NCBI RefSeq assembly: GCF_040183065.1
Contig: NC_091123.1
Coordinates: forward strand, 106,676,821-106,740,820
Direction of reading: 5' to 3'
Length of the DNA stretch: 64,000 nucleotides
Origin: Periplaneta americana
Lineage: Eukaryota; Arthropoda; Insecta; Blattodea; Blattidae
Positions 1-10,899 of this stretch are shown one piece after another. Positions within the stretch are counted from its first letter, which is position 1. Each line of letters begins with the position of its first letter. The notes under the pieces are model-generated. The model had not been told where the DNA came from and did not search any database. It worked only from the letters and a program-made list of their open reading frames with translations. The translations under genes were made by a program, and so were the position numbers.

Positions 1-159
1 ATTTGTTATGGGACCTGGCTCGGACCTCACAGAATGAAGGGGTGACTGTGGAATAGCTATTAGTGAATGGTGATAATAATGGTGAGGGGGAGAGAGAAAA
101 AAAAAAAGGAAAATATCGATAAAAACTCCTAAGCACCCTCTTTGTTCACCACATATTTC

Positions 160-235
160 AACTTGACCCAAATGGAGATCGAACACAGATCGCCATGGTG
201 GAAGGCAGAGAAGCAAACCACTCAGCCATAGGTGA
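160..235 (-). repeat. tRNA-derived SINE relic
   Basis: On the minus strand there is an A-box-like string TGGCTGAGTGG (about 230-215) and, some 35 bases on, a B-box-like GTTCGATCTCC. The cloverleaf is incomplete and no other copy is in the window, so this is read as the head of a SINE rather than a tRNA gene. Confidence 0.45.
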
Positions 236-1060
236 AAAGCGTTTTAGTAATTTATGTTAAAGAAGTTCAATATAGATCTCTGTAGTACATTTGTAAAAGA
301 CGAAGAATCTGAATAATTTTGATATTTCAACTTCAAAATTATAGTGCTTTATACACTTTACAATCATTTATGGAGTATGGGTTTTGAAGAAGAACTTCGT
401 AATTGTAATCATTTATGTGCCCATCAACTTTGTCCCTTAAATTAATTATTACTGATATGCCAAAACTTCTGTGACAGACCTAAAAAGACGAGCACTAGTG
501 TAATTAACCTATTTACCTGCTGGGATGTGGTAGTGCCCCACTACAAGCCTTTCAGCAAGAGTACATTTATGATACTTGTGTTGGTTACTCTGTTTTCATG
601 TCTGATAAATATACATAAAATCATATGGGTTGCAAGGAGTAGTGAAGTGCATATCATCACCTCTCCTACTCAAATCCCATCTTCACATACCCGTGGCGCA
701 ACCTGTTCTTAACAAACGAGGCTCTGGGACCTAGTCACAGCAGTATAACTGTTTCATAAAAATGGAAGAAATGCTATTTCAGCATGCTGACCTGTCATGA
801 CATTCATAAGCATCCCCTAAGTGGTGAAGATGGGATATAGTCGGTGGCATTGTCCGGCTAGGTCATATGGACTCACTAACCAACAGCAAGTGTGATCCTC
901 CAAACAGCTTGGAGGGGTTGCAAGTAGGTGATATAACCGCCATAACATAAAAATATGGTGCCTACATTGAAATGGTTATACTTTTTGCAACATCATTTTT
1001 TTTATATTGGAGAGCAAGAGAGTTAACTGATTTTCTGCCAAGAACTCAATGTTAACATTA
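236..1060. other. No gene seen
   Basis: AT-rich sequence. Short ORFs here have no recognisable motif and no exon of either host gene is visible. Confidence 0.6.
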
Positions 1061-1248
1061 GTTATCAATAGAGCCCGGATGTTTAGGGATTTATAACAGT
1101 TAAAATAGGAGGGCAAAAAAGGCAATAAAAACTTAAAAAAGAAAGGCACAATGAAATTTGAAAAATACATTATAAATTTTAAAAAGGCATAAGTTAAAAT
1201 AATTAATTCGGCAATAAATTTAAATTATGTCAACATAACTCAACTTAT

Positions 1249-1370
1249 TGGTTGCACATTACCACAAGGTATTGTTGTAAACGAGGCATAATATATTTTA
1301 GCAATAAATTATATCGTTTCACATTTTTACTGGTTGCACATTACCACAAGGTATTGTTGTAGACACTCTT
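1249..1370. repeat. Short tandem duplication
   Basis: The string GGTTGCACATTACCACAAGG occurs at about 1250 and again at about 1330. It is a local duplication of roughly 80 bases at the 3' end of the hAT relic. Confidence 0.7.
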
Positions 1371-2786
1371 GTGCCAAACTTTGCATATCTGAAACAAGTT
1401 AATGTAGATGGACTTATGTTTGCCACAATTGTAGAATCACCTTTCATTATTTCACAAATTTTTTTTATTGTTATCAAGCCAGTATTAGCAGACATTACAC
1501 GTTTACACTTCTCACTAATGGCATTTCCCACTTCACCTGGTATGGCTTCAAGTTGATGCACAGTTTCTTCCACTATCTTCATTGATGCCACAAGTGATTC
1601 TCCCCTTTTTTAAAGTTTTGTGATAGTTTCAGGCAAGTTAGCATAATGAACTACTATGAACGACAAGCTATTGCGAACACTGACATTAGGACCTACTTAG
1701 TAATTTTTCACTTCGCGAATGGATGCAGCTTCATCTTCAGAAGAGTGCAGCAACAACCTCACTTAAGTTTTCGAAGTTGTCAGCGTAGTACAGGGCAGCA
1801 GAAATCTATGTCCCCCATCTTCTTAAAATGAGCTCTGGAGGCAAAGCAGGTCCAGGGGCAAGAGTCTTGAAGAGTTGAATTCGAGATGGTGCTTTGAGAA
1901 AAATGTTATTTATATTGGATATTAATTTCTCTACATCAGGAAATAAACTGCAAATCTCTTCTGCTATTCTGTGAAAACCATGTGCCAAACACGTTGGGTG
2001 AATCATTTGAGGGAATAGAACCTTCAAAGTATCACCAGATCTTCATGTATAGGGTTGCATCAGATAAGAAGAGGAGGACATCAATGTGCTTTACACCATC
2101 AGGCCAAAGTAAGCTCAAAGAATTTGTGAACAATTGAGCAATGGCTATACTGTTCACTTTTTCCAATTCCTCTGACGATAGCAAGAATGCTGTAAGTGCT
2201 GTATCCTCCACACATTCCATCACTCCAATAATTACGTTGGCAATATGTTTTTTCCTGCAATTTGCGGTTTCATCAATGGAGATCCAGATTTTTTTGTCAT
2301 TTACTTCATTGTGAATGCATTGAATTGTATTTTCATAGCATACAGGCAAGTAGTTTTTCCTCAGCGTTGATTCCCTTGGAACAGATTCTCCTGTATATTT
2401 TTGTAAAAAGTTTTTCAAGGACTGATTTTCTAATTTCCAGAAAGAAATGCCAGCATCAATTAATGTTTTGCACAAATCTAACGAAAATTGTGAATGTTTG
2501 TTAGATGTGGCGAATGCGTCATTTTCTTTTCATCACTTTGAGGCAAGTACAGATATATGCTTCATAGTTGACAAGTGTTGACTTATAAAATACTTTTTTT
2601 CGTGATTAACTGTCTTTTCACAACCTTACATAACAAAACTGTTCCATTGGTTGAAAACACATGTGCACCAAATTCACTAACATTAGCATGAAATTTACTT
2701 TTCAATGGTTTACCGAATTTAGCCATTCTAGCTAACCAATCTTATACCTTCTGTCACCCAACAATAACTGACTGTTCCTCACTCAT
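1319..2786 (-). pseudogene. hAT transposase relic
   Basis: Read on the minus strand from an ATG near 2786, the broken frames give an N-terminal zinc finger of BED/CGGBP1-like spacing (LCKVC followed by H...H), then 147 aa at 2475-2032 starting FCKTLIDAGISFW-like. This piece has a probable first catalytic Asp in WISIDETANC and a second in LFLSDA. The next piece, 2027-1806, has [11 protein letters not shown], a pattern seen in one large group of insect hAT transposases. A C-terminal remnant follows at 1591-1319. Several stops and frame changes separate the pieces, so no intact protein can be made. Its position inside 8-bp-duplicated TIRs (1069-4944) supports the hAT call. Confidence 0.8.
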
Positions 2787-2954
2787 ATTTTTCTCCTACA
2801 ATAATAAACATGTGTAGCACAAAATTGTAACAGTAAGATTTGAAAATATAAAAGCAAACAATTGAAAATGCTACGTGACAACTTCTATGAGAATGGGCTT
2901 AATATTTAAAATTATGAAGCTGATTGTTGATATCGTGAAGACATGACAATATTT

Positions 2955-3186
2955 GAAGGGTTCAGAGCCATAGTGGGCCAAATGTCATATATTAAAAACT
3001 GAGAAAACAAGGGTTAAAATTGAGTACCATAATTTAATGAAACATATAGCAAGTAACATAAAGTATGCACATTAAAACTAAATGATATGTCAATCTTTAT
3101 TAAACTATGGTATTCACTTAACTTTACCCCTTGCTTTCTCCTTTTTTAATAAATGGCGCTTGGCCCACTATGGCTCTGAACCCTTC
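2955..3186. mobile_element. MITE with 27-bp TIRs
   Basis: GAAGGGTTCAGAGCCATAGT at 2955 continues into GGGCCAA and is matched by its reverse complement ending at 3186. The bases ATTT flank both ends (2951-2954 and 3187-3190) and could be a 4-bp target duplication. The 232-bp element has no coding capacity. Confidence 0.75.
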
Positions 3187-3440
3187 ATTTGTAACTGTGG
3201 ATTGTCGAAAATTATTCCTATTACACCAATACGATTAAAGTACGATTATTAGCAGATTAAGCACCGTAATAAATTACTTTTATTTACTATTGTTAGTAAA
3301 GTGAGTCATTGTTTCATATATTTAAATTTCATACACATTACATTACAATTAATTAAAAAATTGCAAATAAACAAGAAATATTTCTTTAAAATGACAAAAA
3401 AAAAAAAGACATTTATTACTGAATTAGTAAGAAATACCTT

Positions 3441-4815
3441 ATTTACTTACAAATGACTTTTAAGGAACCTGCAGGTTCATTGCTGTCCTCACATAAGCCC
3501 ACCATCAGTCCCTATCCTGTGCAAGATTAATCCAGTCTCTATCATCTTATCCCATCTCCATCAAATCCATTTTAATATTATCCTCCCATTATTATGAATA
3601 ATTGTCTTATTTTTTTTATACTTTGTATGCCTCATTTATTTTGACCTGCTGTTCACATTTTATTATACTTTTTTCTTTCTTTCTGTATGTTATATATTAT
3701 GTCTGATTTCTTCTTACTTGTTGTTTACATTTTATTATTTTATCTTATTCAGTTTTATGTGTAAAATTGCAGTGTACTTTGTAAATTTGTAGTGTTTTTG
3801 TAATGCAGATTTTACTCCTGACTGAGTGTTAGAGAAGGGTGTATGGCCTTAACTCTGCCAGGTTAAATAAATCATTATTATTATTATTATTACGTCTTGG
3901 CCTCCCCAAAGATCTTATTCCCTCTGGCCTCCCAACTAACATTCTATATGCATTTCTGAATTCCCCCATATGTGCTACATGCCCTGCCCATCTCAAACAT
4001 CTGAATTTAATGTTCCTAATTATGTCAGGTGAAGAATACAATGCGTGCAATTCTGCATTGTGTAACTTTCTCCATTCTTCTGTAACTTCATCCCTTAGCC
4101 CCAAATATTATCCTAAGAACCTTATTCTCAAACACCTTTAATCTCTGTTCCTCTCTCAAAGTGAGAGTCCAAGTTTCACAACCATACAGAACAACCAGTA
4201 ATATAACTGTTTTATAAATTCTAACTTTCAGATTTTTTAAACAGCAGACTAGATGACAAAAGCTTCTCAACCGAATAACAGGCATTTCCCATATTTATTC
4301 TGTATTTAATTTCCTCCCGAGTATCATTTATATTTGTTACTGTTGCTCCAAGATATTTGAATTTTTCCATCTCTTCGAAGGATAAATCTCCAATTTTTAT
4401 ATTTCCATTTTGTACAATATTCTGGTCACGAGACAATCATATATTTTGTCTTTTCGGATTTACTTCCAAACCTATCGCTTTACTAGTTTCAAGTAAATTT
4501 CCGTGTTTTCCCTAATCATTTGTGGATTTTCTCCTAACATATTCACGTCATGTGCACTGACAAGAAGTTGATGTAACCCATTCAATTCCAAACCCTCTCT
4601 GTTATCCTGAACTCTCCTAATGGCATATTCTAGAGTAAAGTTAAAAAGTAAACGTGATAGTGCATCTGCCTGCTTTAGCCCACAGTGAATTGGAAAAACA
4701 TCAGATAGAAGCTGGCCTATACGGACTCTGCTGTGAGTTTCACTGAGACACATTTTAATTAATCGAACTAGTTTCTTGGGAATACCAAATTCAATAAGAA
4801 TGTTATATAAAGAAA
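3441..4815 (-). mobile_element. LINE fragment, abundant RTE-like family (copy 1)
   Basis: On the minus strand this covers the C-terminal half of a non-LTR reverse transcriptase and its 3' end. Broken frames give [15 protein letters not shown], the palm motif region (degraded to SAHD where other copies have YADD), FKYLGATVT, LYGCETWTLTLREEQRL and RWAGHVAHMGE, then GRPRR. The 5' part is missing. Four more copies of the same family lie at 6855-7375, 31332-31870, 39833-40245 and 47553-52150. It is split by an unrelated insertion at 3591-3892. Confidence 0.85.
3591..3892 (+). mobile_element. Retroelement 3' end with ATT tail inserted in LINE copy 1
   Basis: Copy 2 of the LINE (6855-7375) is continuous where copy 1 is interrupted, which defines this insert. 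It ends in GTATGGCCTTAACTCTGCC followed by GGTTAAATAAATC and an (ATT)n run. This looks like a 5'-truncated retrotransposon 3' end on the plus strand. No protein is encoded. Confidence 0.6.
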
Positions 4816-5203
4816 CACCTTAAAAAGGCAAAATAAAAATTGGCCCTATCACATTGATTTACCCCAAATCACATTTATATCTATGAAAATAATGATTTAC
4901 TTCCACCCAGTAAAAATGGCATTTTGCCAAACATCCGGGCTCTAGTTATCAACAACATATAATCATATAGAAATGTTACAGATGATTCCCATATAATATG
5001 TTCCATTGGGGATAAATTGCAGTGATTTGGTGGTAGCCTCAAGACTGTCTGACCATAGGCACTGAAAATGGAATCTGTTTAACATAGGCCTATAGGTTCA
5101 GGACGATTAATATGACTAACATTAGTTCTGCCTTCGTACTTTGTAGCTCAAAATTAATATTGTTCCATTTACGACAATCCTGAATGTTTTAGTTTTATAT
5201 ATT

Positions 5204-5580
5204 ATTTCAATGTACCGAAGTACATATGATATTTCCATGCAGATATTCTGCGTCATCATACGATGAAAGAGTAATGGAACGGAGAAAAACTCTCTCCGGC
5301 GCCGGGATTTGAACCCGGGTTTTCAGCTCTACGTGCTGATGCTTTATCCACTAAGCCACACCGGATACAACCCCGACCTCGGACAGAATTGTCTCTGATT
5401 GAGTTCCATCTCTTGGGTTCCCTCTAGTGGCCGCCCTCTGCACTACGTCATAGATATCTATGAACATAGGACCGAAGTCCACACATGTGCTGAGGTGCAC
5501 TCGTTATGAGTGACTAGTTGGCCGGGATCCGACGGAATAAGCGCCATCTTAAATCACTTCGTGATTTAGGCATATCATAT
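5204..5580 (-). repeat. tRNA-headed repeat monomer, copy A
   Basis: A monomer of about 377 bases. On the minus strand a 71-nt tRNA-like fold lies at 5365-5295: acceptor strands TCCGGTG and CGCCGGA pair over 7 bp, the A box is TGGCTTAGTGG, the anticodon arm is TCAGC-ACGTAGA-GCTGA and the T arm is CCGGG-TTCAAAT-CCCGG. The anticodon position would read GTA (Tyr), but base 33 is C rather than the near-invariant U, so this is a tRNA-derived repeat and not a working tRNA. Confidence 0.85.
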
Positions 5581-5918
5581 ATTATTTCAATGTACCGAAG
5601 TACATATGATATTTCCATGCAGATATTCTGCGTCATCATATAATGAAAGAGTAATGGAACGGAGAAAAACTCTCTCCGGCGCCGGGATTTGAACCCGGGT
5701 TTTCAGCTCTACGTGCTGATGCTTTATCCACTAAGCCACACCGGATACAACCCCGACCTCGGACAGAATTGTCTCTGATTGAGTTCCATCTCTTGGGTTC
5801 CCTCTAGTGGCCGCCCTCTGCACTACGTCATAGATGTCTATGAACATAGGACCGAAGTCCACACATGTGCTGAGGTGCACTCGTTATGAGTGACTAGTTG
5901 GCCGGGATCCGACGGAAT
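5581..5918 (-). repeat. tRNA-headed repeat monomer, copy B
   Basis: Nearly identical to copy A and joined to it head to tail. The tRNA-like fold is at 5745-5675. It is cut off at the sequence GACGGAATA, where orientation flips to copy C. Confidence 0.85.
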
Positions 5919-6221
5919 AGACATCTATGATGTAGTGCAGAGGGCGGCCACTAGAGGGAACCCAAGAGATGGAACTCAATCAGAGACAATTCTGTCCGAG
6001 GTCGGGGTTGTATCCGGTGTGGCTTAGTGGATAAAGCATCAGCACGTAGAGCTGAAAACCCGGGTTCAAATCCCGGCGCCGGAGAGAGTTTTTCTCCGTT
6101 CCATTACTCTTTCATCGTATGATGACGCAGAATATCTGCATGGAAATATCATATGTACTTCGGTACATTGAAATAATATATGATATGCGTAAATCACGAA
6201 GTGATTTAAGACGGCCCTTAT
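5919..6221 (+). repeat. tRNA-headed repeat monomer, copy C
   Basis: The same monomer in the opposite orientation, with the tRNA-like fold at 6013-6083. Downstream of the fold, 6153-6168 forms ATGTAC-TTCG-GTACAT, a 6-bp stem with a C(UUCG)G tetraloop in RNA. It is followed by the stem TAAATCAC-GAA-GTGATTTA (near 6190-6208). Confidence 0.85.
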
Positions 6222-6505
6222 TCCGTCGGATCCCGGCCAACTAGTCACTCATAACGAGTGCACCTCAGCACATGTGTGGACTTCGGTCCTATGTTCATAG
6301 ACATCTATGACGTAGTGCAGAGGGCGGCCACTAGAGAGAACCCAAGAGATGGAACTCAATCAGAGACAATTCTGTCCGAGGTCGGGGTTGTATCCGGTGT
6401 GGCTTAGTGGATAAAGCATCAGCACGTAGAGCTGAAAACCCGGGTTCAAATCCCGGCGCCGGAGAGAGTTTTTCTCCGTTCCATTACTCTTTCATCGTTT
6501 TAGTT
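6222..6505 (+). repeat. tRNA-headed repeat monomer, copy D
   Basis: Continues head to tail from copy C. It begins with stem-loops CACTC-ATAAC-GAGTG (6246-6260) and GGAC-TTCG-GTCC (6278-6289), the latter a second C(UUCG)G hairpin, then the tRNA-like fold at 6393-6463. It stops about 40 bases after the fold. Confidence 0.85.
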
Positions 6506-6854
6506 TTAGCCTGGAAAATATTTGCAGCATTTGTAATGAATCCCATGTCTCTGCCTGCATGTGTGATAATAAGCATACGATATCAATCACTAATTGAGAT
6601 TAAGTGACAACAGTGGGAGACACTGGAGAGAGACTCAACACGATAATGACAAACCGGAGTGGCTGGGTGAAAGGTATGCCACATGATGTCAGTTGATCTA
6701 GTCTAGTGGTTCACATTTTCCACGTCGTCAGAAGTATGGCACATCAGTAACCATCAGAGCTGGCTTACATTCGTCAAAATTTATCAGCTCTTAACAATTT
6801 GACGCGAATCTTAAGCAGAAAGTTACAACAAAGTTGATTAACTGTTATCTTAAA
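6506..6854. other. No gene seen
   Basis: Unique-looking sequence between the tRNA-headed block and LINE copy 2. No motif recognised. Confidence 0.6.
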
Positions 6855-7375
6855 TACTTACTTACTTTTGGCTTTCAAGGAACCCAGAGGTTCATTGCCG
6901 CCCTCACGTAAGCCCGCCATTGGACCCTATCCTGTGCAAGATTAATCCAGTCCCTACCATCATTTCCTACCTCCCTCAAATCCATTTTAATATTATCCTC
7001 CCATCTACGTCTCGGCCTCCCCAAAGGTCTTATTCCCTCCGGCCTCCCAACTAACATTCTATATGCATTTCTGGATTCGCCCATACGTGCTACATGCCCT
7101 GCCCATCTCAAACGTCTGGATTTAATGTTCCTAATTATGTCAGATGAAGAATACAATGCGTGCAGTTCTGCGTTGTGTAACTTTCTCCATTCTCCTGTAA
7201 CTTCATCCCTCTTAGCCCCAAATATTTTCCTAAGAACCTTATTCTCAAACACCCTTAATCTCTGTTCCTCTCTCAAAGTGAGAGTCCAAGTTTCACAACT
7301 ATACAGAACAATCGGTAATATAACTGTTTTATAAATTCTAACTTTCAGAATTTTTGACAGCAGACTAGATGACTA
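6855..7375 (-). mobile_element. LINE 3' fragment, RTE-like family (copy 2)
   Basis: The minus strand keeps an open frame of 133 codons (7276-6875) with KVLRKIFGAKRDEVTGEW, RWAGHVARMGESRNAYR, GRPRRRWEDNIKMDLREV and a C-terminus in AAMNL. It is the best-preserved C-terminus of this LINE in the window. The palm domain and everything 5' of it are missing, so it cannot move on its own. Confidence 0.85.
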
Positions 7376-7756
7376 TCTGAAATACTGGGTTATAAAATTT
7401 CATCACTCACTTGTTCGTTTACTCAATTTCCACACTCTCCTTCCTTTATCCCTTTTACACATCACTACGAAAATAGTTGAAATATGCTTGATTGAAAAGG
7501 AAACTGTTAATAAGCTCATGTCAATACAATCTCTCAAACTGTGCTAGTTGTTAAAAAAAATAGTTGTTCATATTAACTGTAAAGTTGCGAAATTGAAGAT
7601 TGAATAAAAAGATTATCGAAAAACTTAGTAATCTCAGTTGAGGGATGCGGTGAAGACTGGTGTTTCTATTCAACTGACTGTGACTTCAATTCTGGCTCAA
7701 AGTCACGAATCCACGTCTCATCCTAGCAACAATGCACCATCTTAAGAACAGTTCAG
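7376..7756. other. No gene seen
   Basis: AT-rich spacer with no motif recognised. Confidence 0.55.
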
Positions 7757-7985
7757 TCGCCCTGGTTGGCAAGTTGGTATAGCGCTGGCCTTCTATGCCC
7801 AAGGTTGCGGGTTCGATCCCGGGCCAGGTCGATGGCATTTAAGTGTGCTTAAATGTGACAGGCTCATGTCAGTAGATTTACTGGCATGTAAAAGAACTCC
7901 TGCGGGACAAAATTCCGGCACATCCGGCGACGCTGATATAACCTCTGCAGTTGCGAGCGTCGTTAAATAAAAACATAACATTAAC
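7757..7985 (+). repeat. tRNA-derived SINE (Arg-UCU-like head), copy 1
   Basis: Head CTGGTTGGCAAGTTGGTATA contains an A-box-like string, and GGTTCGATCCC is a good B box. The arm CTGGC-CTTCTAT-GCC resembles an Arg(UCU) anticodon arm with an extra base on its 3' side. The body includes TGTGACAGGCTCATGTCAG and ends in CGTCGTTAAATAAAA. A second copy lies at 13916-14137. Confidence 0.8.
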
Positions 7986-8341
7986 AAGAACAGTTCCTCT
8001 TCTTGTTGAAAGCGAGAGAATAACAGACATGTAATTTCTTTTCTCCTTGCTTTGTGTTTATCAGCCAGCTTGTGAGGAACCCACTAAGCACTGACATTTC
8101 TCTTTCGTAATTGCTCTGTTAAAATGTGCTGTACCGATATACCACATTCACGGGCTATCTCTGCGCAAGCCATCAGTCTGTCTTTTTTTCAAAACATTAG
8201 CAACAGTGGCCTCTGCAATAAAGTCCGTATAGCAATTAATACTGGGATAATGATGACGTCATTCCATTCCTGTGGAATTTCTCATGAAACAAATTTCATT
8301 AGATAATTTTAATAAATCAATCTTAAAATTTCTGAAGAATA
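7986..8341. other. No gene seen
   Basis: No exon, repeat or transposase motif recognised. Confidence 0.5.
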
Positions 8342-8786
8342 CAGTAAAACCTGTTCAAATTGGAACTTGAATAATCCGGAATCCTGTATATTTCAGAACA
8401 ATTTATTGGTCCCGGCAAAATTTGTATGTAATAATTATGTGTAGTTATTCCTGAATAAAACAGAAAGTGTTCAATGCAGAAATGAAAATTGCTTGCTGCT
8501 GTTCAAAATGGAAACAATATTTTGGACACATTACTTTAATGTAAACTATATTCTGAATCAGCATGTCATTTCAAGGAATGTACGAAATATGTCGGTCACT
8601 AAGATTAAAACAAGTTTTCTTTGCAAAATTTGCGAGATTGTGTTGGCTTAGCATTCATAAATTTTATTACCCTGTTGAATAGGCAGACGAGTCCCTTCAA
8701 AAGTTTCCAATGCTTCACACTTGTATATTGTTGTAGCTGGGCAGAGTGCAAGTATAGTGATTTCGTGGTAAAAGTCGTGTAAAAAT

Positions 8787-9400
8787 GTGAGTGATGAAGT
8801 AAAAGTTATCGAGTTAAATGAAAATGAGAAACTAAGTGTATGGGAAATAATGCTGAAGTTCAGTTATGGAAAACTCAGGTGTGACACTTTAAAAAATAAA
8901 GACCGTATCACAAGTGAGTGGCTTGTGGCCAATAATGGTGACATAGAAAGGAAACAGAAAACAACTGGTTATATGGAATTTTTTTAGTGCATTATTTTAC
9001 GACGCCATATCAACATCTCAGGTTATTTAGCGTCTGAATGAAGTGAAGGTGATACTGACAGTGAAATGAGTCCGGGGTCCAGCACCGATAGTTACCCAGC
9101 ATTTGTTCATATTGGGTTGAGGGAAAAACCTGGAAAAAAACCTCAACCAGGTAACTTGCCCCAACCAGGATTCGAACCTGGGCTACCTGGTTTCACAGTC
9201 AGATGCACTAACCGTTACTCCATAGGTTTCCATATATGGAAATAAATGAACTGTTGTGAGAGTGGGTTCTTCATGCCCTTTCAAAGACCATGCCAATTTC
9301 TGGACTTATTCTGCAAAGCAAGTCCTTAAACTGGCAAAGAAATTAAATAAGCCAGAATTCAAGGTTTCTAATGGATGGCTCGTAGTCCAATTAAATAATG
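8787..9400 (+). pseudogene. Tigger/CENP-B-type DNA-binding domain relic
   Basis: The first part (8787-8987) reads VKVIELNENEKLSVWEIM and KNKDRITSEW, the pattern of a CENP-B/pogo N-terminal helix-turn-helix. After the SINE insertion, about 9290-9400 reads KLAKKLNKPEFKVSNGWL, which is the second CENP-B-type HTH pattern (A..la..l....F.aS.GWL). No DDE catalytic domain was seen, so this is a dead remnant. Confidence 0.75.
8989..9233 (-). repeat. tRNA-derived SINE (Gln/Arg-like head), copy 1
   Basis: On the minus strand the tRNA-like head (9233 downward) has a B box GGTTCGAATCC and an anticodon-arm-like CTGTGAAACCAGG. The body carries CAACCCAATATGAACAAATG and GGTGCTGGACCCCGGACTC, and the tail is CGTAAAATAATGC. 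Related copies are at 36572-36810, 57712-57955 and (truncated) 46745-46885. Confidence 0.85.
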
Positions 9401-9962
9401 TGCAGTGATATACAGTACAATATTATAGCATAGTGTTAGATATTAAATTTAGTCTGATTAATAAACTTTAATAACGTTTAACGAGTTACAATTCCATAAT
9501 ACAGAAAATGAGATTTTCATCAAGGTGATTCACCAACAGAATAATTGACAGAAAGCTAATTTAATGTGAGTAGTGTTAAATAGATAATTTGTACTTCTTG
9601 CAGTTTTCGGCATGCCATTTTGTTTTTCATTTATACAAATTATAAAATATTCCATTTTAACTTCATGCCTAAATAATATGGAAACTTGTCCACAACGGAA
9701 AAAAAATTAGGGCCATATCACTTCCGTCTTGAACAGGTTTTACTGTATTTGTATAGTTAAGAAGGTATATTGCATTCCTCTGGAACTTTTTCATTTTTTA
9801 AGGTGTTCAAAGTTACTTCAAGTTATTCTTTCTTATTTCAGAATTTTCATAGATGTCAAAATTACATTCTAATTGTTCCAAATTAGCATCCTTCCAAATT
9901 ATTAATGGTTGCCATTTTATGATAATATACAAAAGCCAAGAACACAACATGAAATACAGTAC

Positions 9963-10084
9963 CTGAAATAATTCTCCGTTTGAGATGTATCCATCATTAT
10001 CCATGTCATAGATTCTAAATGCAAATCTCAACTTTGACTCCTTGTCGCCCTTTACACTGAACTGTGATACACCTTGAATGAATT
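9963..10084 (-). CDS. CanB: Calcineurin subunit B, exon with third EF-hand
   Basis: This exon of 122 bases encodes 40 codons after a split codon, from (E)[17 protein letters not shown] to [10 protein letters not shown]. It holds the third EF-hand loop [12 protein letters not shown], with D at positions 1, 3 and 5 and E at 12, so it should bind calcium. The boundaries are a good acceptor (tattttcag before 10084) and CAG followed by gtactg at 9963/9962. The split codon matches the end of the 18192-18368 exon exactly (AAA G / AA). Calcineurin B is the calcium-binding regulatory partner of the calcineurin A phosphatase. The remaining part with the fourth EF-hand was not found between here and position 1. 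Confidence 0.95.
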
Positions 10085-10899
10085 CTGAAAATATCACAAC
10101 AGAAAGAGAATAACATTAAAAGTGAAAACATACTGAAAATAAGTATGATAATCTGTCAGAGGGTCGTATAAGAAGCAGACTAAAGTACTGTTAATACCTG
10201 AAATGAATCAGATGAGAATAAAAATGGACTTCTCACAATTTTCTGTAGATTATACAGGAAAGAAACAGAATATGTCAAACATATATCATGCGACTCTGTT
10301 TGGCTGTGCAGCTTTCCAATTTACAATCTGTACCATTTTCTACATTTATTTGCCAATCATAATTGTGGAGTGAGAATGAAAGAGAATCTGAAGCATTTGG
10401 AAAAAATCAGACTTCACGAAGTGTGACGAGATTCGAGCTCCTGTCTGTATGGTTAAGAGTCAATGACTTTGATCGAACCTAAATAGCGAAAGTGTTATAC
10501 ATAACTTTATTGTTGCTGGTGATAATACAAGACTATATTACTAAATGACCAGAACCCCGAACTATCTGTTGCAACTAATTTAGATAAGCTATACAGAGTG
10601 TTACAAAAGTGATGATAAAAAATTTAGGGTTGAGAAGTAAAAACGAAGCAAAAAAATTCCGCAAATGAACTGTTTATGAGATAATGCCATTTTGTGCTGG
10701 ATGGGATTCACTGAATTCTAAGTACCAATTCCAACAAAAGTGGTGACACATGACAATGAAATTAATAATTTTGGCTTCAACACCACAGAAATGTGATTAA
10801 ACATACACAAAAGAAACTTTTTTTGTTTGAACAACAGTAAAGTTTGTGGATAAACAAGTAGAGCACAGTATGAACACGTTAATTGAAGAATTTTATAGC

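Larger units (their letters stand above)
1069..4944 (-). mobile_element. hAT DNA transposon with TIRs and 8-bp TSD
   Basis: The ends are inverted repeats reading TAGAGCCCGGATGTTT, at 1069 and, inverted, ending at 4944. They are flanked by a perfect 8-base direct repeat GTTATCAA at 1061-1068 and 4945-4952, the target duplication length of hAT elements. A broken transposase lies inside on the minus strand. The element was later invaded by a small MITE (2955-3186) and a LINE fragment (3441-4815), which is itself interrupted. The order of events is therefore hAT, then LINE, then the 3591-3892 insert. Confidence 0.85.
8342..9745 (+). mobile_element. Tigger/pogo-like transposon relic
   Basis: TIRs CAGTAAAACCTGTTCAA begin at 8342 and, inverted, end at 9745. 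TA dinucleotides flank both ends, as expected for the Tc1/mariner/pogo superfamily. The interior encodes DNA-binding domain remnants only, and a SINE (8989-9233) is inserted in it. The 1.4-kb length is much shorter than a full Tigger. Confidence 0.85.

Noticed and set aside
7793..7987. 64-codon ORF with membrane-like sequence
   Set aside because: It is the reverse strand of a SINE, and the same pseudo-protein appears at 13879-14196 for the same reason.
8989..9233. A tRNA gene with clear B box
   Set aside because: The same head plus body plus tail occurs at 36.6 and 57.7 kb, so it is a SINE family.
9746..9962. Search for the last CanB exons
   Set aside because: No sequence matching the fourth EF-hand or the conserved C-terminus was visible between here and position 1, so none is annotated.
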